In this document: piece by piece, positions 44,129-53,008 of the stretch | Layout of the letters: the number at the start of each line of letters is the position of its first letter | How positions within the stretch are numbered: position 1 is the first letter of the stretch | Origin: an uncultured Pelagibacteraceae bacterium | GTDB lineage: Bacteria > Pseudomonadota > Alphaproteobacteria > Pelagibacterales > Pelagibacteraceae | Assembly: GCA_902625715.1 (NCBI GenBank) | Contig: CACOCP010000003.1 | Span: 46,056 to 110,055, forward strand | Direction: 5' to 3' | DNA: 64,000 nucleotides | Program-made: the position numbers and the translations under genes | The notes under the pieces: generated by a model | The model's input: only the letters and a program-made list of their open reading frames with translations | The model's database searches: none | What the model was told of the DNA's origin: nothing

Positions 44129-45829
44129 ATGAAAGTAAGTGAAATAAACAATTTATTAGAACTCTTTTTTGAAAGATACAAATTACAAGATAAGAATAGT
44201 GTTTTTTTAACACCTCTTAACAATAATCAAAAATCTTTTACATGGGAGGAAACAAAAAATAACATTCTAAAACTCTCAAAAGAGATAAGCGATATTAATC
44301 AAAAGGGAGATAGATGCTTACTAATTTCTGAAAATAGACCCGAGTGGATGATTTCTGATCTTTCTATAATGTTATCTGGTTCAATTACAGTTCCAGCCTA
44401 CACTACATATGTTGAGAAAGATTATGAATATATTATTAACGATTGCCAGCCAAAAGTTTTGATTATTTCTAATCAAGATCAATTTTCTAAAATTGAAAAC
44501 ATACTTAAAAATAATACTTTAATTAAAAAAATTATTTCGTTTGAAGATCTTAAAATTGACAAAGATAAATATCTTAATTTTAAAAATTTAAATTTAGCAA
44601 ATAAAGCTCCTAACACCCCACCATCTAAAATAGATATTACAAGAAAAGACCCTGCCTGCATAATTTATACTTCTGGAACACAAGGAAATCCAAAAGGAGT
44701 CATCTTAAGTCATGGTGGCATTCTTAACAATTGTGAGGGAGCAATAGAAATATTGGAACCTATTATTTCTGAAAATTCAAGGTTCTTAACATGGCTGCCG
44801 TTATCACATTCTTATGAGCATGCAGTTCAATTTGTTCAAATTTGTGTAGGTGCAAAAGTATTCTACGCTGAAAGTATTGAGAAATTAGTTAAAAATATGA
44901 ATGATTGCAAACCACATATTATGACAGCTGTCCCAAGATTTTATCAGAACCTATATCAAAAAATTAATTCGGCTTTTAAGAAAGCAACAGGCTTGAAAAA
45001 GAGGTTAATTTCAAAAATGTTACAAATTGGAAAAAAGAAAATCAACAAACAACCGCTTTCATTAGTGGATAATATTTTTGATTTTATTCTAGAAATTATT
45101 GTTAGAAAAAAAATAAAGTCTCAGTTTGGTGGAAATCTGAAAGCTTTCGTTTCTGGAGGAGGTCCTTTAGATAAAGATGTTGGAACATTTCTTAATGCCA
45201 TTGGACTGCCAACCTTACAAGGTTATGGATTAACAGAAACCTCTCCAGTAGTGAGCTGCAATCCATTTCATGATATTAGGGTAGAAACTGTAGGACCACC
45301 TTTTAAAGGAAATGAGGTAAAAATTGCTGAAGATGGTGAAATATTAGTTAAAGGAGAGAACGTAATGCTTGGCTACTGGAACAATAAAGAAGAGACAGAC
45401 AAAGTGTTAAAAGACGGTTGGCTACATACAGGAGATATTGGTTTATTTGAGAATGATTACCTCAAAATTACGGATAGAAAGAAAGATATATTGGTTACAC
45501 CTGGAGGAGATAATATTTCTCCGTTAAAAATTGAAAATGAATTAGTTAATTCAGAATTAATTGATCAAGCAATTGTTTATGGAGATAATAAACCTTATTT
45601 AGTCTCAATGTTAGTCCTCAGTGAAGAAAAAAAAGATATTAATGTAGAAGAAATTCAAAAAGAAATAGAAAAAATAAATAAAAATCTTACAAAAGTTGAA
45701 AAAATTAAAAAATTTTTTATTTCAGAAGAAAAATTTTCAATTGAAAATGGAATGCAAACACCAACAATGAAGTTAAAAAGATATAAAATAATTAAAAAAT
45801 TTAAAAATAAATTTGAAGATTTATATTAA
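44129..45829 (+). CDS. Long-chain acyl-CoA synthetase (AMP-dependent)
   Basis: ORF 566 aa; ACIIYTSGTQGNPKGVILSHGG, GYGLTETSPVVS, GWLHTGDIG. Confidence 0.94.
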   Translation: MKVSEINNLLELFFERYKLQDKNSVFLTPLNNNQKSFTWEETKNNILKLSKEISDINQKGDRCLLISENRPEWMISDLSIMLSGSITVPAYTTYVEKDYEYIINDCQPKVLIISNQDQFSKIENILKNNTLIKKIISFEDLKIDKDKYLNFKNLNLANKAPNTPPSKIDITRKDPACIIYTSGTQGNPKGVILSHGGILNNCEGAIEILEPIISENSRFLTWLPLSHSYEHAVQFVQICVGAKVFYAESIEKLVKNMNDCKPHIMTAVPRFYQNLYQKINSAFKKATGLKKRLISKMLQIGKKKINKQPLSLVDNIFDFILEIIVRKKIKSQFGGNLKAFVSGGGPLDKDVGTFLNAIGLPTLQGYGLTETSPVVSCNPFHDIRVETVGPPFKGNEVKIAEDGEILVKGENVMLGYWNNKEETDKVLKDGWLHTGDIGLFENDYLKITDRKKDILVTPGGDNISPLKIENELVNSELIDQAIVYGDNKPYLVSMLVLSEEKKDINVEEIQKEIEKINKNLTKVEKIKKFFISEEKFSIENGMQTPTMKLKRYKIIKKFKNKFEDLY

Positions 45830-45935
45830 TTAAAAATCATATTGTTTATTTATCGCAATTTACTTAACTTTTTTTAAATAAAATTTTAAAAAAAAATTTA
45901 TACAGTTATGTTTTTTTTATAAAACAAATAAAGAT

Positions 45936-45964
45936 TTGACATAACTATTCAAAAAAAATAAAAA
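45936..45964 (+). promoter_or_regulatory. Candidate promoter of the Lys-rich peptide gene
   Basis: TTGACA (45936-45941), 17-nt spacer, TAAAAA weak -10. Confidence 0.45.
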
Positions 45965-46015
45965 AAGAATAACTAAACGAATCAAAAAGATTCGTAAAAA
46001 AAAAGGGAGCTAAAG

Positions 46016-46099
46016 ATGGCTAAAAGAAGAAAAAAAGCTGCTAAAAAGAAAACTAAGAAAAAAGCTAAGAAAAAAGCTAAGAAGAAAAGAAGAAAATAG
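46016..46099 (+). CDS. 27-aa extremely basic peptide (histone-H1-tail-like)
   Basis: Translation MAKRRKKAAKKKTKKKAKKKAKKKRRK; SD-like AAAGGGAGCTAAAG just upstream; own terminator downstream. Confidence 0.75.
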   Translation: MAKRRKKAAKKKTKKKAKKKAKKKRRK

Positions 46100-46122
46100 T
46101 TTAGTATTCTTTTTAATTGATT

Positions 46123-46160
46123 ACGCTTCTCATGGCGCTTGCGTGGGAAGCGTTTTTTTT
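46123..46160 (+). terminator. Intrinsic terminator after the Lys-rich peptide gene
   Basis: ACGCTTC-TCATG-GCGCTTG-CGTGG-GAAGCGT followed by T8; the T tract runs into the carD stop codon on the other strand. Confidence 0.9.
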
Positions 46161-46992
46161 ATTCCGCTACAACTTCTTCTGAAATATCTTCTGATGTAGG
46201 TTTAGCTTCCATTTTTTGAATTTGTTTCTCTAAATTTCTTTTAAGAGCTTTATCAAGTTTTTTTTGAGTATCTTCTAAACTAGTACCCATTACGATTTGA
46301 AATTCTGTGAGTAACCTGTCGTAAGCTTTTTCAAAAAGCTGTCTCTCACTATATGATTGGTCTATCATCAAATCGTCTCCTTTGTTAAGATCCCTTACTA
46401 CCTCAGCAAGTTCATATATTTTGCCTGATGATATTTTTGCTTCATACTCCTGTGCCCTTCTGCTCCACATCGATCTTTTGATTTTAGGTTTACTCTTTAA
46501 AATACTAATACATTTGTTTACTTGATTTATTGTTGCAAGTGGCCTCAAATGTGATTGTTTGTTTACTGGAACCATCCCACTAGCTTTATCTTTTTCAAAT
46601 TTTAAAATATATGTTTCAACATCAATTCCACCGATATTTATCTTTTTGAATTCAGTAATCTGACCAACACCATGTTTTGGGTAAACTACATAATCTTTAA
46701 CTTTGTACTCCCTTTTTTCAGTCTCTTGTTTTTTTACTTTTTTAATTTCTGGCTTTTGCTCATTATTTTTTGGAATCCTTAAAGCCTCAGTTTTTACTTG
46801 AGCTTTTTCTACTTTTTTTGGCTTAGATAAATTTTTAGATATTTTACTTGTTTTAGTTTTTTTAGGAACTTTTTTTATTTTTGTAACTTTTTTTGTTTTT
46901 GCTAATTTTGTTTTTTTTTTAACAACTTTTTTTATTTTTACTTTAGTTTTCTTATTGGATGTTTTCTTTAAAATATTTTTCAAATTTATCAT
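46159..46992 (-). CDS. CarD-family transcription regulator with Lys-rich N-terminal extension
   Basis: [53 protein letters not shown]; start at the second Met (46992) or at 47013 as in the track. Confidence 0.88.
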   Translation of the reverse strand: MINLKNILKKTSNKKTKVKIKKVVKKKTKLAKTKKVTKIKKVPKKTKTSKISKNLSKPKKVEKAQVKTEALRIPKNNEQKPEIKKVKKQETEKREYKVKDYVVYPKHGVGQITEFKKINIGGIDVETYILKFEKDKASGMVPVNKQSHLRPLATINQVNKCISILKSKPKIKRSMWSRRAQEYEAKISSGKIYELAEVVRDLNKGDDLMIDQSYSERQLFEKAYDRLLTEFQIVMGTSLEDTQKKLDKALKRNLEKQIQKMEAKPTSEDISEEVVAE

Positions 46993-47281
46993 CTTCGTTT
47001 TTAAATTTTTCATGATCCTCAGGGGGATCTTTTTTTTCGTTTATGTTAGGCCAAATTTCGGAGTACTTTGTATTCATTTCAAGCCATTTTTCACTTCCTG
47101 GCTCTGTATCTGAAACTATAGCATCGACTGGACACTCTGGCTCACAAACGCCACAATCTATACACTCATCCGGTTTAATTACAAGCATATTTTTGCCTTC
47201 ATAAAAACAATCAACTGGACAAACTTCAACACAATCCATCAATTTACACTTAATACATTTTTCGTTTACAAGATATGTCAT
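46952..47281 (-). CDS. 7Fe/4Fe-4S ferredoxin FdxA type
   Basis: ORF 109 aa; [47 protein letters not shown]. Confidence 0.95.
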   Translation of the reverse strand: MTYLVNEKCIKCKLMDCVEVCPVDCFYEGKNMLVIKPDECIDCGVCEPECPVDAIVSDTEPGSEKWLEMNTKYSEIWPNINEKKDPPEDHEKFKNEDDKFEKYFKENIQ

Positions 47282-47700
47282 TATAGATTTTGTTTAACTT
47301 TTTCTTTGATATCACCTACTACTTTATTATCTAAATACAACAAGCCTGATAGACGTCTCATTAGATTTGTCTCATAAACATCTGCATTTTCATCAGAGAA
47401 AATAATCTTCCATAACGCTTCTATTATAATTTTTTTTTCGTCTTCACTTATGTTTTTAACCTCTTTTGTAAAATCTAATATTTGATTTGAATCCTGCTCT
47501 TTTTTTTCAGCTTCTCTAATTATCTCCTCCAAATTTTCATCTTTTGCACCCATTTCTATCAATGCTTTGATTATTATGTTTTTTTCCTTTTCTGTGTAGT
47601 TTTCATCAATTTTTGCTGAATGAATTAATAAAGAGCAAACCGCAATTAAAGAAACATTATTTTCTTTAGTATTCTCTTTTTTTTTAAAAAGGTTAAACAT
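47281..47700 (-). CDS. TerB-like domain protein
   Basis: ORF 139 aa, all-helical; [44 protein letters not shown]. Confidence 0.7.
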   Translation of the reverse strand: MFNLFKKKENTKENNVSLIAVCSLLIHSAKIDENYTEKEKNIIIKALIEMGAKDENLEEIIREAEKKEQDSNQILDFTKEVKNISEDEKKIIIEALWKIIFSDENADVYETNLMRRLSGLLYLDNKVVGDIKEKVKQNL

Positions 47701-50186
47701 TAATCTAAATTAAGTTGTTTTAAAACTTGAAAAGGATTGTCTTTAATTTCTTTATTTACATTCTTTTTCTTAAATACTTTTTTAGATGGTAAATACTTGA
47801 AGTAAAGATCTTTTTCTTTTTCAAAAGTTTTATAATTCATTTTATTTAATAATTTTATGAAATTTTCCTTATTACAACCTAATAAATTTAACATGTCAGG
47901 TATCAGTTTTATCTCTGTGTCATTATTTTTATTTTTTGAATTAAAAATCATAAGAAAAAGCCTTTCTAGAATATCAATTCTTACATAAAACTTATCAAAT
48001 TTTTCAAATCCACATAAAAGCATAAATTCTCTACTAGATGGTTTGTCTTGCTCTAAAAAGTTTAACCCAAACGTTGGAGGTTCTAATTGTTCATTTCTTT
48101 CATGATAATTTTTCCATAATAGAGTTCTCAAAGAGACTGTACTTGGTTTAAATAATTTAAATAAAAAAATATGATAACGTCCAAATCTCACTCCTAAATT
48201 TCTTAGCTTTTTCCTCTCATTTTGATCAAGCTTTTTAAGATAAGATAAAACATCTTCTCTCTTCACAACCCCATTGTTTTCATAAAGGTGATACGCTAAA
48301 GCTCTAAGGTCTGAATTTTTCTCTTGAGTATTCTTTAAATCAACCAAGCTTTTTAATTCTGTATTTATTTTTTTTTGTATCCATCCTTGAATAAATAAAT
48401 CAAGTTTACTTCTCTCGTCATTTTCAATCATGTCGTCTATGAAGAGATGTATTTTTGGATTCAAATAATCTCCACCTGGTAATAATTTAGCTATTTGATT
48501 ATTATTCCAATAAATTTTAAAATCTTTTTTTAATTCTACTAATCCAGTTTCAATTATCTGCTTTATTCTTTTGATTATTTCCGGACTTACATTTTGTCTA
48601 GCTGCTTTTTTAAGAGATTTTATATCAGCATCTAGAGCATCAACCTTTAAATCTAAATGCAATTTTAAACCTTTTAAATTACCAATATATTGATTATTAA
48701 TCATCACTTTTTCATTTTCTATAATTTCAGTGCTTAAAGTGATATCTTGTTTTAACCCTCTAGCAAGCACACTTGCTCTTTTATCAATAAAAGTTTTTGT
48801 TAATTCTTCATGTAATCTATCAGAAAGTTTATCTTCAAGATTTTTTGCTCTTTCAACCCAGTAATCCTGATTTTCTACCCAATTCGCTTTGTTTGCGACG
48901 TATGACCATGTTCTAACATTTGCAATTCTATTTGATATAGAGTCCACATTTCCCTCAATTTTATCTAATGAAGCTAGCTGTTCTTTCATATATTGATTTG
49001 GAATTCTTTTATTTTTACTGGTTAGGAATTTAAAAACTTTACTAATAATTTCTAAATGATGTCCGTATGTTTTCTTTACAAAATCAGGGATTTGGCAGCA
49101 TTCCCATAAAATTTTTAAATCATATGAATTCTCCATAATTTGAAAGTCAGTTGCATCTTTTAAAAAATATTTTAAGGCTTTTTCATCTTCACATTCATAA
49201 ATTCTTCTAAGCCATTCTTTATCTGGTTTCTCCTCAAGAGATTTAATTAAATTTAATTTACTACTAAAGTTTAATTTTGAATTCCTCCAAAATATTTGCT
49301 GTATTTCAGGAAATTTATGTTGTTCTAATGCTTCAATTTCTTCAGGATTAATCTCACCACATTCACCAGTTATTCCAAAAGATCCATCGTTTAAGTATCT
49401 TCCAGCTCGTCCTGCAATTTGCCCTATTTCAGAAATATTAAGTCTTCTTAATTTTTTACCATCAAATTTTTTAATATTTGAAAAAAAAACTTGATCTAAG
49501 TCCATATTTATACCCATTCCTATTGCATCAGTTGCAACTAAATAATCTACGTCCCCAGATTGATACAAACTAACTTGAGCATTACGTGTCTTTGGACTTA
49601 GTGAACCCATAACAATAGCAGCCCCACCTTTTTGTCTTCTAATGAGCTCAGCTATTGCATAAACTTCTTCAGCTGAAAAAGCTATTACAGCACTTTTTCT
49701 CTCTATTCTTGATATTTTTTTATGTCCCCCGAATGAAAGTTTTGAAAATCTTTCTTTATTAATAAATTCAATATCATCACTCAGTTTTTGTAAAATAGGT
49801 TTTATTGTATTAGATCCCATTAGCATTGTTAATTTTTCTCCTCGGAGATTTAATAATCTATCTGTAAAAATATGACCCCTTTCATTATCGCTACACATTT
49901 GAATTTCATCTACACCCACAAACTCAAGATTTTTATCAATGGGCATTGATTCTACTGTGCAAAGAAAATACTTTGCATTAATTGGGATAATCTTTTCCTC
50001 TCCTGTTATTAAAGCTACTTTTGATGGATCAATTTTTTTTATAATTTTGTCATAGACCTCTCTTGCTAATAATCTCAATGGGAAACCAATCATTCCTGAT
50101 TCAAAGGAAAGCATAGTTTCAATTGCTAGAAAGGTTTTCCCAGTATTTGTTGGACCAAGAACTGCTGTAACTTTATTTTTTGACAT
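47700..50186 (-). CDS. SUV3/MgpS-like superfamily 2 helicase
   Basis: ORF 828 aa; AVLGPTNTGKTFLAIETML, VDEIQMCSD, IGQIAGRAGRYLNDG. Confidence 0.92.
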   Translation of the reverse strand: MSKNKVTAVLGPTNTGKTFLAIETMLSFESGMIGFPLRLLAREVYDKIIKKIDPSKVALITGEEKIIPINAKYFLCTVESMPIDKNLEFVGVDEIQMCSDNERGHIFTDRLLNLRGEKLTMLMGSNTIKPILQKLSDDIEFINKERFSKLSFGGHKKISRIERKSAVIAFSAEEVYAIAELIRRQKGGAAIVMGSLSPKTRNAQVSLYQSGDVDYLVATDAIGMGINMDLDQVFFSNIKKFDGKKLRRLNISEIGQIAGRAGRYLNDGSFGITGECGEINPEEIEALEQHKFPEIQQIFWRNSKLNFSSKLNLIKSLEEKPDKEWLRRIYECEDEKALKYFLKDATDFQIMENSYDLKILWECCQIPDFVKKTYGHHLEIISKVFKFLTSKNKRIPNQYMKEQLASLDKIEGNVDSISNRIANVRTWSYVANKANWVENQDYWVERAKNLEDKLSDRLHEELTKTFIDKRASVLARGLKQDITLSTEIIENEKVMINNQYIGNLKGLKLHLDLKVDALDADIKSLKKAARQNVSPEIIKRIKQIIETGLVELKKDFKIYWNNNQIAKLLPGGDYLNPKIHLFIDDMIENDERSKLDLFIQGWIQKKINTELKSLVDLKNTQEKNSDLRALAYHLYENNGVVKREDVLSYLKKLDQNERKKLRNLGVRFGRYHIFLFKLFKPSTVSLRTLLWKNYHERNEQLEPPTFGLNFLEQDKPSSREFMLLCGFEKFDKFYVRIDILERLFLMIFNSKNKNNDTEIKLIPDMLNLLGCNKENFIKLLNKMNYKTFEKEKDLYFKYLPSKKVFKKKNVNKEIKDNPFQVLKQLNLD

Positions 50187-50348
50187 TTCTACTTTTAGTA
50201 TGATATTTTTTTTGCCTACTATATTTTGTTGCCTGAAAAGAACAAAGATAGTCTAAAACTAGTCCGAATCAGAGGTGAAAAAGTTCTCATTTTAAATTAT
50301 TATTGGATAAAGTTATCACAATTAATAAAAATTCAATATATTTTTTTG

Positions 50349-52304
50349 ATGCAGAAAAAATTATGGGAGGCCACTATTTCCCAAAAAGAAAACTCAAACT
50401 TACGTAGTTTTGAAAAATTTTTAATTAATAAATATAATTTTAAAAGTAATAAAAATTATAAAAAACTTCTTAAATGGAGTTTACAAAACCCAAGTTCTTT
50501 CTGGAGTGATATTTGGGACTTTTCAGAAGTTAAAGGTGTTAAATCATTAAAAAACAAATTTCATAAAAAATTTACTAAAAATCAATTTTTAGTAAACTCA
50601 AAATTGAATTTTGCTGAAAATCTCCTAGTAAAAAACAATAATAAAAAAGCTATTACTTTTATTAGCGAAAATGGTTTTAAAGAAACTAGATCTTGGATTG
50701 ACCTTAAAAATAATGTTGAAGATTTAGCTACATTTTTTAAAAAACATAAAATAAAAAAAGGTGTCCGTGTTGCTGCTTATATGCCAAATCAAATTGAGAC
50801 AGTTGAGTGTTTCTTGGCAACCGCAGCTATTGGTGCTATCTGGTCATCTTGCTCACCTGATTTTGGAACACCAGGACTAATTGAGAGATTTTCACAAATT
50901 AAGCCAAAAATTTTAATTTTAACTGACAGGTATTATTACAATGGAAAGGAAATAAGTATTTTAGAAAGATTACCATCAATTGTTCACAAGATAAAATCCA
51001 TAAAATATGTTCTTATATTTTCATATCCTGGAAAAAAATTAACTAAAATTAGTAATTTAAAAAATGTAAATATTTTTACAAAAAAAAATATTGTTCATTC
51101 AAAAAATAAAATTTTTAAGTATGAAAAGTTCGATTTTAATGATGATTTAGTTATTTTATATTCAAGTGGAACAACAGGAAAACCAAAGTGTATTTGCCAC
51201 CGACTTGGAGGAGTGTTACTTCAACACTTGAAAGAACATAAACTTCATTGTGAAATTAAGCCAGGAGATAACATTTTTTATTTTACTACTTGTGGATGGA
51301 TGATGTGGAATTGGCTTGTAAGTGCACTGGCCAGCAAAGCTTCGATTGTTTTATTTGATGGTTTTCCAATGCATAAAAATAAAGATCTTTTATTTAAAAT
51401 AGCTGAAAAAGAAAAAATATCACTATTGGGTGTTAGTGCAAAATTTATTGATCAACTTAAAAAATTAAAGTTAAATATTAAGTCTAAATTTAAGCTAAGA
51501 TATCTTAAAACTATATGTTCAACTGGTTCACCATTATCATCTGAAGGTTTTGAATATATTTATAGAAATGTAAAAAAAAATGTTCATTTGTCATCCATTT
51601 CTGGGGGAACAGATATTGTATCTTGTTTTGTTTTAGGAAATATATTTTCTCCAGTTTTTAGTGGCGAGATTCAAAATAATGGACTTGGTATGGATGCTGA
51701 TGTTTTCTCAGAAAGAGGAGAATCAATTCTTAATCAAAAGGGTGAACTTGTGTGCAAATCTCCATTTCCATCGATGCCAAACAAATTCTGGAATGATCCA
51801 GGAGGTAAAAAATATCAAAGCGCATATTTCTTAAAATATAAAAATATTTGGTATCATGGAGATTATGCTGAGCGAAAAAAAAATGGAGGCTATATAATTT
51901 ACGGGCGATCAGACGCAACACTCAATCCTGGGGGAGTTAGACTAGGTACTGCCGAGATATACTCAGTTATAGAAAATTTTAGAGAAGTTAAAGAGTCTAT
52001 AGTTGTAGGACAAAAATGGGATAACGACGTAAGAATAATTCTCTTTGTTGTTATGAGCAAATCTTCCTCTTTAAATGACGATATAATTTTAAGGTTAAAA
52101 AAAAGAATAAGAAGTGAGGCATCACCACGACATGTTCCATCAAAAATAATTCAAGTTTCAGATATACCTCGAACAAAGAATGGTAAGATTGTTGAATTAG
52201 CAGTAAAAAACACAATTGAAGGAAGTAAAATAAAAAATATTCAAGCTTTAGCGAACCCAAAGGTTTTAAATGAGTTTAAAAATCTAAAGCAGCTTAAATT
52301 TTAA
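50349..52304 (+). CDS. Acetoacetyl-CoA synthetase
   Basis: ORF; LYSSGTTGKPKCICHRLGGVLLQHLKEHKLH, TTCGWMMWNWLVSAL, SISGGTDIVSCF; start taken at MQKKLWEAT. Confidence 0.93.
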   Translation: MQKKLWEATISQKENSNLRSFEKFLINKYNFKSNKNYKKLLKWSLQNPSSFWSDIWDFSEVKGVKSLKNKFHKKFTKNQFLVNSKLNFAENLLVKNNNKKAITFISENGFKETRSWIDLKNNVEDLATFFKKHKIKKGVRVAAYMPNQIETVECFLATAAIGAIWSSCSPDFGTPGLIERFSQIKPKILILTDRYYYNGKEISILERLPSIVHKIKSIKYVLIFSYPGKKLTKISNLKNVNIFTKKNIVHSKNKIFKYEKFDFNDDLVILYSSGTTGKPKCICHRLGGVLLQHLKEHKLHCEIKPGDNIFYFTTCGWMMWNWLVSALASKASIVLFDGFPMHKNKDLLFKIAEKEKISLLGVSAKFIDQLKKLKLNIKSKFKLRYLKTICSTGSPLSSEGFEYIYRNVKKNVHLSSISGGTDIVSCFVLGNIFSPVFSGEIQNNGLGMDADVFSERGESILNQKGELVCKSPFPSMPNKFWNDPGGKKYQSAYFLKYKNIWYHGDYAERKKNGGYIIYGRSDATLNPGGVRLGTAEIYSVIENFREVKESIVVGQKWDNDVRIILFVVMSKSSSLNDDIILRLKKRIRSEASPRHVPSKIIQVSDIPRTKNGKIVELAVKNTIEGSKIKNIQALANPKVLNEFKNLKQLKF

Positions 52305-52312
52305 ATTTTTTT

Positions 52313-52717
52313 TTATAACTTTTTATTTAGTTTTTTCCACACTCCTGAGGCTATAGCAATTTTATTTTTTTTTGATCTCAATTCACAATTCATAAAAACT
52401 AATGTGTTAGTTACTTTTTGAATTTTAACATCACCTATAATTTCATCACCAATCTTTGAGGAACCAATATATTTAATATCTAATGAAATAGTTACACAGA
52501 CTTTGTTTCCTGCAGATCGATATACTGCAGTACCTGCACCAGCATCAATTATTGATGCAATATATCCACCGTGAGTAATTCCAACTTTATTAATATGATT
52601 TTTTTTTACTTTTGTTTTAAATTGATATTTGTCTTTTGTTAAATCTCTGAAAAATAAACCACCGTTATGTTTCATAAAACCAGGTTTTCTACTTATTTGG
52701 TGATAAATTTTACTCAT
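52313..52717 (-). CDS. PaaI/4HBT-fold thioesterase
   Basis: ORF 134 aa; NKVGITHGGYIASIIDAGAGTA. Confidence 0.88.
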   Translation of the reverse strand: MSKIYHQISRKPGFMKHNGGLFFRDLTKDKYQFKTKVKKNHINKVGITHGGYIASIIDAGAGTAVYRSAGNKVCVTISLDIKYIGSSKIGDEIIGDVKIQKVTNTLVFMNCELRSKKNKIAIASGVWKKLNKKL

Positions 52718-52813
52718 TAAATAAATACACTAATTATAAAAAGAATAACTATCACAATTAAAAAAAAATAAATAACTGATTTTTGAAGCGACAAATTAAT
52801 TCCTTTCCACTTT

Positions 52814-52890
52814 TGGTGCGCCTGCTAGGAGTTGAACCCAGAACCTCCTGGTCCGTAGCCAAGCGCTCTATCCAATTGAGCTACAGGCGC
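52814..52890 (-). tRNA. tRNA-Arg (anticodon ACG), CCA encoded
   Basis: Reverse strand GCGCCTGTAGCTCAATTGGATAGAGCGCTTGGCTACGGACCAGG...GGTTCAACTCC...CAGGCGCACCA. Confidence 0.96.
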
Positions 52891-53008
52891 GACTTATTAA
52901 AGTATTTTAGTTTAATTTTTAATCTATATTTATGAATATTCAAATATTGATTATTTATTTTTGGAAATAATCATCTATTTTAGAATAAAAGATATATAAT
53001 ATTTCAAA

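Noticed and set aside
46016-46099. Treating the Lys-rich ORF as a simple A-tract artefact
   Set aside because: Considered because the region is A-rich, but the in-frame GCT codons, SD, terminator and clean stop favour a real gene; therefore reported as a finding with moderate confidence.
52981-52997. TTTAGAATAAAAGATAT upstream of aceE as a third ICE box
   Set aside because: Only the first half-site matches; the second half (AAGATAT) does not resemble TTCTAAA.
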